Below, piece by piece: positions 29,378-42,500 of a stretch of 64,000 bases of DNA; the stretch's first letter is position 1; the number at the start of each line of letters is the position of its first letter. The translations under genes were made by a program, and so were the position numbers. The notes under the pieces are model-generated. The model was given only the letters and a program-made list of their open reading frames with translations. It ran no database searches and was not told the DNA's origin. Origin of the DNA: Arachis hypogaea (lineage: Eukaryota > Streptophyta > Magnoliopsida > Fabales > Fabaceae); the NCBI RefSeq assembly GCF_003086295.3, contig NW_027255461.1, positions 62,001 through 126,000 on the forward strand, written 5' to 3'.

Positions 29378-31990
29378 ATTCACCGGATAATGCTACACCT
29401 GGACACTTGACTATTTTTGGTTGCACTTATTCTCAAATTAAGAATAAATTAATTTTAAATTTTTTCAATTATTATTTTTTTGTATATTGTTAGAATTTTT
29501 TATTTTTCTACTACTAGAAAAAAAATTTTTTGTTTAAAAAGTAAAAAAGAAAATAATAAATTTACAAATTTGTTGTTTACTAGATATTACTGGACTTTAT
29601 TTTACTTTTATAATGTAAAAAATAATTTAATCATATAATTTAAAAATTCAAAAATAAAAAATTTAGTTTATAAAAATTTTAAATTTTTTAATAATATTTT
29701 TTACTTTTTATTCACCGAAAATTGCTACACCCGGACAGTTGACTATTTTTGCTACAACTGTTCACAAATTAAGAATAAATTACTTTAAAAATTTTAAAAT
29801 TTTTCAATTTTTCAATTTTTTGTATATTTTTTGAATTTTTTTCTTCTATTATTAGAAAAGAACTTATTTTGTTATTTTAAAAATTAAAAAATAATAAATT
29901 TACAGATTTGTTATTTACTAGATATTGCTAGACTTTATTTTATTTTTCTAATTTAAATAAAAAATTTAATTTCATAATAGAAAAATCAGAAATAAAAAAT
30001 TTGTTTTTTAAAATTTTTAAAATTTTTAAATTCTTTTTTATTTTTATTCACCGGATAATGCTACACTTGGACACTTAAATTTTTTTGGTTGCACTTGTAC
30101 ACAAATTAAGAATAAATTAATTTTAAATTTTTCAATTATTTTGTTTTTTTGTATATTGTTAGAATTTTTATTTTTCTACTATTAGAAAAAATTAATTTTT
30201 TTGTTTAAAAAGTAAAAAAGAAAATAATAAATTTACAAATTTGTTGTTTACTAGATATTGCTGGACTTTATTTTACTTTTATAATATAAAAAAATAATTT
30301 AATCATATAATTTAAAAATTCAAAAATAAAAATTTAGTTTATAAAAATTTTAAATTTTTAATAATATTTTTTACTTTTTATTCACCGAAAAATGCTACAT
30401 CCGGACAGTTGACTTTTTTTCTACACCTATTCACAAATTAAGAATAAATTACTTAAAAAAATTTAAAATTTTTCAATTTTTCTAATTTTTGTATATTGTT
30501 GGAATTTTTTTCTTCTATTATTAGAAAAGAATTATTTTTTTATTTTAAAAATTAAAAAATAATAAATTTACAGATCTGTTATTTACTTGATATTGCTAGA
30601 CTTTATTTTATTTTTCTAATTTAAATAAAAAATTTAATCTCATAATATAAAAAAATTTAGTTATAAAATTTTAATTTTTTTCAAAATATTTTTTATTCAC
30701 CGGATAATGGTACACCCAGACACTTGACTTTTTTTTACTACACTTGTTCACCCATTAAGAATAAATTAATTTTAAAAATTTTCAATTTTTTTTTTTAGAT
30801 ATTGTTAGAATTTTTTCTATTTGTACTATTAGAAAAAATTTATTTTTTGTTTAAAATTAAAAAAAATAATAAATTTATAGATCTGATGTTTACTAGATAT
30901 TGTTGGACATTATTTTATTTTTCTAATTTAGATAAAAAAATTTAATCTTATAATTTAAAAATTCAAAATTAAAAAATTTATTTTTTAAAATTTTAAAATT
31001 TTAAATTTTTTTTATTTTTTATTCACCGGATAATGCTACACCTGGACACTTGACTATTTTTGGTTGCACTTATTCACAAATTAAGAATAAATTAATTTTA
31101 AAATTTTTCAATTATTATTTTTTTGTATATTGTTAGAATTTTTTATTTTTCTACTACTAGAAAAAAATTTTCTTTGTTTAAAAAGTAAAAAAGAAAATAA
31201 TAAATTTACAAATTTGTTGTTTACTAGATATTGCTGGACTTTATTTTACTTTTATAATGTAAAAAATAATTTAATCATATAATTTAAAAATTCAAAAATA
31301 AAAAATTTAGTTTATAAAAATTTTAAATTTTTTAATAATATTTTTTACTTTTTATTCACCGAAAAATGCTACATCCGGACAGTTGACTTTTTTTGCTACA
31401 CCTGTTCACAAATTAAGAATAAATTACTTTAAAAAATTTAAAATTTTTCAATTTTTCTAATTTTTGTATATTGTTGGAATTTTTTTCTTCTATTATTAGA
31501 AAAGAACTTATTTTTTTATTTTAAAAATTAAAAAATAATAAATTTACAGATCTGTTATTTACTTGATATTGCTAGACTTTATTTTATTTTTCTAATTTAA
31601 ATAAAAAATTAAATCTCATAATATAAAAAAAATTTAGTTATTAAAATTTTTAATTTTTTTCAAAATATTTTTTATTCACCGGATAATGGTACACCCAGAC
31701 ACTTACTTTTTTTTACTACACTTGTTCACCCATTAAGAATAAATTAATTTTAAAAATTTTCAATTTTTTATTTTTTAGATATTGTTAGAATTTTTCTATT
31801 TGTACTATTAGAAAAAAATTATTTTTTGTTTAAAATTAAAAAAAATAATAAATTTATAGATCTGATGTTTACTAGATATTGTTGGACATTATTTTATTTT
31901 TCTAATTTAGATAAAAAAATTTAATCTTATAATTTAAAAATTCAAAATTAAAAAATTAGTTTTTTAAATTTTTAAATTTTTTTATTTTTT

Positions 31991-32079
31991 ATTCACCGGA
32001 TAATGCTACACCTGGACACTTGACTATTTTTGGTTGCACTTTTAAAATTTTTAAAATTTTTAAATTTTTTTTATTTTTT
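31991..32079. repeat. 89-bp truncated A monomer, copy 3
   Basis: Third copy of the same truncated A monomer, followed by a full A1 at 32080 that also carries TTATTCTCAAATT. No later unit contains this fragment. Confidence 0.88.
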
Positions 32080-35000
32080 ATTCACCGGATAATGCTACAC
32101 CTGGACACTTGACTATTTTTGGTTGCACTTATTCTCAAATTAAGAATAAATTAATTTTAAATTTTTTCAATTATTATTTTTTTGTATATTGTTAGAATTT
32201 TTTATTTTTCTACTACTAGAAAAAAAATTTTTTGTTTAAAAAGTAAAAAAGAAAATAATAAATTTACAAATTTGTTGTTTACTAGATATTACTGGACTTT
32301 ATTTTACTTTTATAATGTAAAAAATAATTTAATCATATAATTTAAAAATTCAAAAATAAAAAATTTAGTTTATAAAAATTTTAAATTTTTTAATAATATT
32401 TTTTACTTTTTATTCACCGAAAATTGCTACACCCGGACAGTTGACTATTTTTGCTACAACTGTTCACAAATTAAGAATAAATTACTTTAAAAATTTTAAA
32501 ATTTTTCAATTTTCAATTTTTTGTATATTTTTGAATTTTTTTCTTCTATTATTAGAAAAGAACTTATTTTGTTATTTTAAAAATTAAAAAATAATAAATT
32601 TACAGATTTGTTATTTACTAGATATTGCTAGACTTTATTTTATTTTTTAATTTAAATAAAAAATTTAATTTCATAATATAAAAATTCAGAAATAAAAAAT
32701 TTAGTTTTTTAAAATTTTTAAAATTTTTAAATTCTTTTTTATTTTTTATTCACCGGATAATGCTACACTTGGACACTTAAATTTTTTTGGTTGCACTTGT
32801 ACACAAATTAAGAATAAATTAATTTTAAAATTTTTCAATTATTTTGTTTTTTGTATATTGTTAGAATTTTTATTTTTCTACTATTAGAAAAAAATTAATT
32901 TTTTTGTTTAAAAAGTAAAAAAGAAAATAATAAATTTACAAATTTGTTGTTTACTAGATATTGCTGGACTTTATTTTACTTTTATAATATAAAAAAATAA
33001 TTTAATCATATAATTTAAAAATTCAAAAATAAAAACTTAGTTTATAAAAATTTTAAAATTTTTAATAATATTTTTTACTTTTTATTCACCGAAAAATGCT
33101 ACATCCGGACAGTTGACTTTTTTTGCTACACCTATTCACAAATTAAGAATAAATTAGTTAAAAAAATTTAAAATTTTTCAATTTTTCTAATTTTTGTATA
33201 TTGTTGGAATTTTTTTCTTCTATTATTAGAAAAGAACTTATTTTTTTATTTTAAAAATTAAAAAATAATAAATTTACAGATCTTTATTTACTTGATATTG
33301 CTAGACTTTATTTTATTTTTCTAATTTAAATAAAAAAATTTAATCTCATAATATAAAAAAAATTTAGTTATTAAAATTTTAAATTTTTTTCAAAATATTT
33401 TTTATTCACCGGATAATGGTACACCCAGACACTTGACTTTTTTTACTACACTTGTTCACCCATTAAGAATAAATTAATTTTAAAAATTTTCAATTTTTTA
33501 TTTTTTAGATATTGTTAGAATTTTTTCTATTTGTACTATTAGAAAAAAATTTATTTTTTGTTTAAAATTAAAAAAAATAATAAATTTATAGATCTGATGT
33601 TTACCAGATATTGTTGGACATTATTTTATTTTTCTAATTTAGATAAAAAAATTTAATCTTATAATTTAAAAATTCAAAATTAAAAAATTTATTTTTTTAA
33701 AATTTTTAAAATTTTTAAATTTTTTTTATTTTTTATTCACCGGATAATGCTACACCTGGACACTTGACTATTTTTGGTTGCACTTATTCACAAATTAAGA
33801 ATAAATTAATTTTAAAATTTTTCAATTATTATTTTTTTGTATATTGTTAGAATTTTTTATTTTTCTACTACTAGAAAAAAATTTTCTTTGTTTAAAAAGT
33901 AAAAAAGAAAATAATAAATTTACAAATTTGTTGTTTACTAGATATTGCTGGACTTTATTTTACTTTTATAATGTAAAAAATAATTTAATCATATAATTTA
34001 AAAATTCAAAAATAAAAAATTTAGTTTATAAAAATTTTAAATTTTTTAATAATATTTTTTACTTTTTATTCACCGAAAAATGCTACATCCGGACAGTTGA
34101 CTTTTTTTGCTACACCTGTTCACAAATTAAGAATAAATTACTTTAAAAAATTTAAAATTTTTCAATTTTTCTAATTTTTGTATATTGTTGGAATTTTTTT
34201 CTTCTATTATTAGAAAAGAACTTATTTTTTATTTTAAAAATTAAAAAATAATAAATTTACAGATCTGTTATTTACTTGATATTGCTAGACTTTATTTTAT
34301 TTTTCTAATTTAAATAAAAAAATTTAATCTCATAATATAAAAAAAATTTAGTTATTAAAATTTTTAATTTTTTTCAAAATATTTTTTATTCACCGGATAA
34401 TGGTACACCCAGACACTTACTTTTTTTTACTACACTTGTTCACCCATTAAGAATAAATTAATTTTAAAATTTTCAATTTTTTATTTTTTAGATATTGTTA
34501 GAATTTTTTCTATTTGTACTATTAGAAAAAAATTATTTTTTGTTTAAAATTAAAAAAAATAATAAATTTATAGATCTGATGTTTACTAGATATTGTTGGA
34601 CATTATTTTATTTTCTAATTTAGATAAAAAATTTAATCTTATAATTTAAAAATTCAAAATTAAAAAATTTATTTTTTTTTAAAATTTTTAAATTTTTTTT
34701 ATTTTTTATTCACCGGATAATGCTACACCTGGACACTTGACTATTTTTGTTGCACTTATTCACAAATTAAGAATAAATTAATTTTAAATTTTTCATTATT
34801 ATTTTTTGTATATTGTTAGAATTTTTATTTTTCTACTACTAGAAAAAAATTTTTTGTTTAAAAAGTAAAAAAGAAAATAATAAATTTACAAATTTGTTGT
34901 TTACTAGATATTCTGGACTTTATTTTACTTTTATAATGTAAAAAATAATTTAATCATATAATTTAAAAATTCAAAAATAAAAATTTAGTTTATAAAAATT

Positions 35001-38000
35001 TTAAATTTTTAATAATATTTTTTACTTTTTATTCACCGAAAAATGCTACATCCGGACAGTTGACTTTTTTGCTACACTGTTCACAAATTAAGAATAAATT
35101 ACTTAAAAAATTTAAAATTTTTCAATTTTTCTAATTTTTGTATATTGTTGGAATTTTTTTCTTCTATTATTAGAAAAGAACTTATTTTTTTATTTTAAAA
35201 ATTAAAAAATAATAAATTTACAGATCTGTTATTTACTTGATATTGCTAGACTTTATTTTATTTTTCTAATTTAAATAAAAATTTAATCTCATAATATAAA
35301 AAAATTTAGTTATTAAAATTTTAAATTTTTTCAAAATATTTTTTATTCACCGGATAATGGTACACCCAGACACTTGACTTTTTTTACTACACTTGTTCAC
35401 CCATTAAGAATAAATTAATTTTAAAAATTTTCAATTTTTTATTTTTTAGATATTGTTAGAATTTTTTCTATTTGTACTATTAGAAAAAAATTTATTTTTT
35501 GTTTAAAATTAAAAAAAATAATAAATTTATAGATCTGATGTTTACTAGATATTGTTGGACATTATTTTATTTTTCTAATTTAGATAAAAAATTTAATCTT
35601 ATAATTTAAAAATTCAAAATTAAAAAATTTATTTTTTTAAAATTTTTAAAATTTTTAAATTTTTTTTATTTTTTATTCACCGGATAATGCTACACCTGGA
35701 CACTTGACTATTTTTTGTTGCACTTATTCACAAATTAAGAATAAATTAATTTTAAAATTTTTCAATTATTATTTTTTTGTATATTGTTAGAATTTTTTAT
35801 TTTTCTACTACTAGAAAAAAATTTTCTTTGTTTAAAAAGTAAAAAAGAAAATAATAAATTTACAAATTTGTTGTTTACTAGATATTGCTGGACTTTATTT
35901 TACTTTTATAATGTAAAAAATAATTTAATCATATAATTTAAAAATTCAAAAATAAAAAATTTAGTTTATAAAAATTTTAAATTTTTTAATAATATTTTTT
36001 ACTTTTTATTCACCGAAAAATGCTACATCCGGACAGTTGACTTTTTTTGCTACACCTGTTCACAAATTAAGAATAAATTACTTAAAAAAATTTAAAATTT
36101 TTCAATTTTTCTAATTTTTGTATATTGTTGGAATTTTTTTCTTCTATTATTAGAAAAGAACTTATTTTTTTATTTTAAAAATTAAAAAATAATAAATTTA
36201 CAGATCTGTTATTTACTTGATATTGCTAGACTTTATTTTATTTTTCTAATTTAAATAAAAAATTTAATCTCATAATATAAAAAAAATTTAGTTATTAAAA
36301 TTTTAATTTTTTTCAAAATATTTTTTATTCACCGGATAATGGTACACCCAGACACTTGACTTTTTTTTACTACACTTGTTCACCCATTAAGAATAAATTA
36401 ATTTTAAAAATTTTCAATTTTTTATTTTTTAGATATTGTTAGAATTTTTTCTATTTGTACTATTAGAAAAAAATTTATTTTTTTGTTTAAAATTAAAAAA
36501 AATAATAAATTTATAGATCTGATGTTTACTAGATATTGTTGGACATTATTTTATTTTTCTAATTTAGATAAAAAAATTTAATCTTATAATTTAAAAATTC
36601 AAAATTAAAAAATTTATTTTTTTAAAATTTTTAAATTTTTAAATTTTTTTTATTTTTTATTCACCGGATAATGCTACACCTGGACACTTGACTATTTTTG
36701 GTTGCACTTATTCACAAATTAAGAATAAATTAATTTTAAAATTTTTCAATTATTATTTTTTTGTATATTGTTAGAATTTTTTATTTTTCTACTACTAGAA
36801 AAAAATTTTCTTTGTTTAAAAAGTAAAAAAGAAAATAATAAATTTACAAATTTGTTGTTTACTAGATATTGCTGGACTTTATTTTACTTTTATAATGTAA
36901 AAAATAATTTAATCATATAATTTAAAAATTCAAAAATAAAAAATTTAGTTTATAAAAATTTTAAATTTTTTAATAATATTTTTTACTTTTTATTCACCGA
37001 AAAATGCTACATCCGGACAGTTGACTTTTTTTGCTACACCTGTTCACAAATTAAGAATAAATTACTTAAAAAATTTAAAATTTTTCAATTTTTCTAATTT
37101 TTGTATATTGTTGGAATTTTTTTCTTCTATTATTAGAAAAGAACTTATTTTTTTATTTTAAAAATTAAAAAATAATAAATTTACAGATCTGTTATTTACT
37201 TGATATTGCTAGACTTTATTTTATTTTTCTAATTTAAATAAAAAAATTTAATCTCATAATATAAAAAAAATTTAGTTATTAAAATTTTTAATTTTTTCAA
37301 AATATTTTTTATTCACCGGATAATGGTACACCCAGACACTTGACTTTTTTTTACTACACTTGTTCACCCATTAAGAATAAATTAATTTTAAAAATTTTCA
37401 ATTTTTTATTTTTTAGATATTGTTAGAATTTTTTCTATTTTACTATTAGAAAAAAATTTATTTTTTTGTTTAAAATTAAAAAAAATAATAAATTTATAGA
37501 TCTGATGTTTACTAGATATTGTTGGACATTATTTTATTTTTCTAATTTAGATAAAAAAATTTAATCTTATAATTTAAAAATTCAAAATTAAAAAATTTAT
37601 TTTTAAAATTTTAAAATTTTTAAATTTTTTTATTTTTTATTCACCGGATAATGCTACACTGGACACTTGACTATTTTTGGTTGCACTTATTCACAAATTA
37701 AGAATAAATTAATTTTAAAATTTTTCAATTATTATTTTTTTGTATATTGTTAGAATTTTTATTTTTCTACTACTAGAAAAAATTTTCTTTGTTTAAAAAG
37801 TAAAAAGAAAATAATAAATTTACAAATTTGTTGTTTACTAGATATTGCTGGACTTTATTTTACTTTTATAATGTAAAAAATAATTTAATCATATAATTTA
37901 AAAATTCAAAAATAAAAAATTTAGTTTATAAAAATTTTAAATTTTTAATAATATTTTTTACTTTTTATTCACCGAAAAATGCTACATCCGGACAGTTGAC

Positions 38001-38615
38001 TTTTTTTGCTACACCTGTTCACAAATTAAGAATAAATTACTTAAAAAAATTTAAAATTTTTCAATTTTTCTAATTTTTGTATATTGTTGGAATTTTTTTC
38101 TTCTATTATTAGAAAAGAACTTATTTTTTTATTTTAAAAATTAAAAAATAATAAATTTACAGATCTGTTATTTACTTGATATTGCTAGACTTTATTTTAT
38201 TTTTTAATTTAAATAAAAAAATTTAATCTCATAATATAAAAAAAATTTAGTTATTAAAATTTTTAATTTTTTCAAAATATTTTTTATTCACCGGATAATG
38301 GTACACCCAGACACTTGACTTTTTTTTACTACACTTGTTCACCCATTAAGAATAAATTAATTTTAAAAATTTTCAATTTTTATTTTTTAGATATTGTTAG
38401 AATTTTTTCTATTTGTACTATTAGAAAAAAATTTATTTTTTTGTTTAAAATTAAAAAAAATAATAAATTTATAGATCTGATGTTTACTAGATATTGTTGG
38501 ACATTATTTTATTTTTCTAATTTAGATAAAAAAATTTAATCTTATAATTTAAAAATTCAAAATTAAAAAATTTAGTTTTTTAAAATTTTAAAATTTTAAA
38601 TTTTTTTTATTTTTT

Positions 38616-38946
38616 ATTCACCGGATAATGCTACACTGGACACTTGACTATTTTTGGTTGCACTTATTCACAAATTAAGAATAAATTAATTTTAAATTTT
38701 TCAATTATTATTTTTTTGTATATTGTTAGAATTTTTTATTTTTCTACTACTAGAAAAAAATTTTCTTTGTTTAAAAAGTAAAAAAGAAAATAATAAATTT
38801 ACAAATTTGTTGTTTACTAGATATTGCTGGACTTTATTTTACTTTTATAATGTAAAAAATAATTTAATCATATAATTTAAAAATTCAAAAATAAAAAATT
38901 TAGTTTATAAAAATTTTAAATTTTTTAATAATATTTTTTACTTTTT
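38616..38946. repeat. Representative A1 monomer, 331 bp
   Basis: Typical A1 copy. The first island begins at the start (CCGGATAATGCTACAC, then TTGACTATTTTTGGTTGCAC). The second lies about 195 bp in: ACAAATTTGT at 38811-38820, followed by TGTTTACTAGATATTGCTGG. The remainder is A and T tracts. The class is told from B and C by TGCTGGACTTTA and by TATAATGTAAAAAATAATTT. Confidence 0.88.
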
Positions 38947-39264
38947 ATTCACCGAAAAATGCTACATCCGGACAGTTGACTTTTTTTGCTACACCTGTTC
39001 ACAAATTAAGAATAAATTACTTAAAAAAATTTAAAATTTTTCAATTTTTCTAATTTTTGTAATTGTTGGAATTTTTTTCTTCTATTATTAGAAAAGAACT
39101 TATTTTTTTATTTTAAAAATTAAAAAATAATAAATTTACAGATCTGTTATTTACTTGATATTGCTAGACTTTATTTTATTTTTATAATTTAAATAAAAAA
39201 TTTAATCTCATAATATAAAAAAAATTAGTTATTAAAATTTTTAATTTTTTTCAAAATATTTTTT
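38947..39264. repeat. Representative B1 monomer, 318 bp
   Basis: Typical B1 copy. The first island reads CACCGAAAAATGCTACATCC, then CAGTTGACTTTTTTTGCTAC. It has two CpG sites and no CCGGATAAT. The second island has the dyad ACAGATCTGT at 39138-39147, about 191 bp in, then TTATTTACTTGATATTGCTA. The end (TTTAATTTTTTTCAAAATAT) always leads into a C monomer. Confidence 0.88.
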
Positions 39265-39594
39265 ATTCACCGGATAATGGTACACCCAGACACTTGACTT
39301 TTTTTTACTACACTTGTTCACCCATTAAGAATAAATTAATTTTAAAAATTTTCAATTTTTATTTTTTAGATATTGTTAGAATTTTTTCTATTTGTACTAT
39401 TATAAAAAAATTTATTTTTTTGTTTAAAATTAAAAAAAATAATAAATTTATAGATCTGATGTTTACTAGATATTGTTGGACATTATTTTATTTTTCTAAT
39501 TTAGATAAAAAAATTTAATCTTATAATTTAAAAATTCAAAATTAAAAAATTTAGTTTTTTAAAATTTTAAAATTTTAAATTTTTTTTATTTTTT
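39265..39594. repeat. Representative C monomer, 330 bp
   Basis: Typical C copy. The first island has CCGGATAATGGTACACCCAG, then TTGACTTTTTTTTACTACAC and the diagnostic TTCACCCATTAAG. The second has TAGATCTGATG at about 39451, 187 bp in, followed by TTTACTAGATATTGTTGGAC. C always follows B1 and precedes A1. Confidence 0.88.
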
Positions 39595-42500
39595 ATTCAC
39601 CGGATAATGCTACACCTGGACACTTGACTATTTTTGGTTGCACTTATTCACAAATTAAGAATAAATTAATTTTAAAATTTTTCAATTATTATTTTTTTGT
39701 ATATTGTTAGAATTTTTTATTTTTCTACTACTAGAAAAAATTTTCTTTGTTTAAAAAGTAAAAAAGAAAATAATAAATTTACAAATTTGTTGTTTACTAG
39801 ATATTGCTGGACTTTATTTTACTTTTATAATGTAAAAAATAATTTAATCATATAATTTAAAAATTCAAAAATAAAAAATTTAGTTTATAAAAATTTTAAA
39901 TTTTTTAATAATATTTTTTACTTTTTATTCACCGAAAAATGCTACATCCGGACAGTTGACTTTTTTTGCTACACCTGTTCACAAATTAAGAATAAATTAC
40001 TTAAAAAAATTTAAAATTTTTCAATTTTTCTAATTTTTGTAAATTGTTGGAATTTTTTTCTTCTATTATTAGAAAAGAACTTATTTTTTTATTTTAAAAA
40101 TTAAAAAATAATAAATTTACAGATCTGTTATTTACTTGATATTGCTAGACTTTATTTTATTTTTATAATTTAAATAAAAAAATTTAATCTCATAATATAA
40201 AAAAAAATTAGTTATTAAAATTTTTAATTTTTTTCAAAATATTTTTTATTCACCGGATAATGGTACACCCAGACACTTGACTTTTTTTTACTACACTTGT
40301 TCACCCATTAAGAATAAATTAATTTTAAAAATTTTCAATTTTTTATTTTTTAGATATTGTTAGAATTTTTTCTATTTGTACTATTATAAAAAAATTTATT
40401 TTTTTGTTTAAAATTAAAAAAAATAATAAATTTATAGATCTGATGTTTACTAGATATTGTTGGACATTATTTTATTTTTCTAATTTAGATAAAAAAATTT
40501 AATCTTATAATTTAAAAATTCAAAATTAAAAAATTTAGTTTTTTAAAATTTTAAAATTTTAAATTTTTTTTATTTTTTATTCACCGGATAATGCTACACC
40601 TGGACACTTGACTATTTTTGGTTGCACTTATTCACAAATTAAGAATAAATTAATTTTAAAATTTTTCAATTATTATTTTTTTGTATATTGTTAGAATTTT
40701 TTATTTTTCTACTACTAGAAAAAATTTTCTTTGTTTAAAAAGTAAAAAAGAAAATAATAAATTTACAAATTTGTTGTTTACTAGATATTGCTGGACTTTA
40801 TTTTACTTTTATAATGTAAAAAATAATTTAATCATATAATTTAAAAATTCAAAAATAAAAAATTTAGTTTATAAAAATTTTAAATTTTTTAATAATATTT
40901 TTTACTTTTTATTCACCGAAAAATGCTACATCCGGACAGTTGACTTTTTTTGCTACACCTGTTCACAAATTAAGAATAAATTACTTAAAAAAATTTAAAA
41001 TTTTTCAATTTTTCTAATTTTTGTATATTGTTGGAATTTTTTTCTTCTATTATTAGAAAAGAACTTATTTTTTTATTTTAAAAATTAAAAAATAATAAAT
41101 TTACAGATCTGTTATTTACTTGATATTGCTAGACTTTATTTTATTTTTATAATTTAAATAAAAAAATTTAATCTCATAATATAAAAAAAATTAGTTATTA
41201 AAATTTTTAATTTTTTTCAAAATATTTTTTATTCACCGGATAATGGTACACCCAGACACTTGACTTTTTTTTACTACACTTGTTCACCCATTAAGAATAA
41301 ATTAATTTTAAAAATTTTCAATTTTTTATTTTTTAGATATTGTTAAATTTTTTCTATTTGTACTATTAGAAAAAAATTTATTTTTTTGTTTAAAATTAAA
41401 AAAATAATAAATTTATAGATCTGATGTTTACTAGATATTGTTGGACATTATTTTATTTTTCTAATTTAGATAAAAAAATTTAATCTTATAATTTAAAAAT
41501 TCAAAATTAAAAAATTTAGTTTTTTAAAATTTTAAAATTTTAAAATTTTTTTTATTTTTTATTCACCGGATAATGCTACACCTGGACACTTGACTATTTT
41601 TGGTTGCACTTATTCACAAATTAAGAATAAATTAATTTTAAAATTTTCAATTATTATTTTTTTGTATATTGTTAGAATTTTTTATTTTTCTACTACTAGA
41701 AAAAATTTTCTTTGTTTAAAAAGTAAAAAAGAAAATAATAAATTTACAAATTTGTTGTTTACTAGATATTGCTGGACTTTATTTTACTTTTATAATGTAA
41801 AAAATAATTTAATCATATAATTTAAAAATTCAAAAATAAAAAATTTAGTTTATAAAAATTTTAAATTTTTTAATAATATTTTTTACTTTTTATTCACCGA
41901 AAAATGCTACATCCGGACAGTTGACTTTTTTTGCTACACCTGTTCACAAATTAAGAATAAATTACTTAAAAAATTTAAAATTTTCAATTTTTCTAATTTT
42001 TGTATATTGTTGGAATTTTTTTCTTCTATTATTAGAAAAGAACTTATTTTTTTATTTTAAAAATTAAAAATAATAAATTTACAGATCTGTTATTTACTTG
42101 ATATTGCTAGACTTTATTTTATTTTTCTAATTTAAATAAAAAAATTTAATCTCATAATATAAAAAAAATTTAGTTATTAAAATTTTTAATTTTTTTCAAA
42201 ATATTTTTTATTCACCGGATAATGGTACACCCAGACACTTGACTTTTTTTTACTACACTTGTTCACCCATTAAGAATAAATTAATTTTAAAAATTTTCAA
42301 TTTTTTATTTTTTAGATATTGTTAGAATTTTTTCTATTTGTACTATTAGAAAAAAATTTATTTTTTTGTTTAAAATTAAAAAAAATAATAAATTTATAGA
42401 TCTGATGTTTACTAGATATTGTTGGACATTATTTTATTTTTCTAATTTAGATAAAAAAATTTAATCTTATAATTTAAAAATTCAAAATTAAAAAATTTAG

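Larger units (their letters stand above)
24277..33083. repeat. Satellite HOR of about 2.71 kb (eight monomers plus a fragment), three copies and a remnant
   Basis: B2 monomers carrying CTATTTTTGCTACAACTG start at 24277, 26994, 29710 and 32412, giving steps of 2717, 2716 and 2702 bp. Each full unit reads B2-A2-B1-C-A1-B1-C-(88-bp A fragment)-A1. The unit looks like one pentamer joined to one trimer, with a partial duplication inside the last A. The fourth start at 32412 is followed by A2 at 32748 and then by B1 at 33084, where the uniform trimer zone begins without the fragment. The three copies are very similar, so they probably spread recently by unequal exchange or conversion. That timing is inference. 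Confidence 0.88.

Noticed and set aside
38947..39264. Each monomer as two ancient half-monomers of about 163 bp
   Set aside because: The two islands share only CTGGAC/CTAGAC-like words and T runs. The resemblance is too weak by eye to claim an internal duplication.
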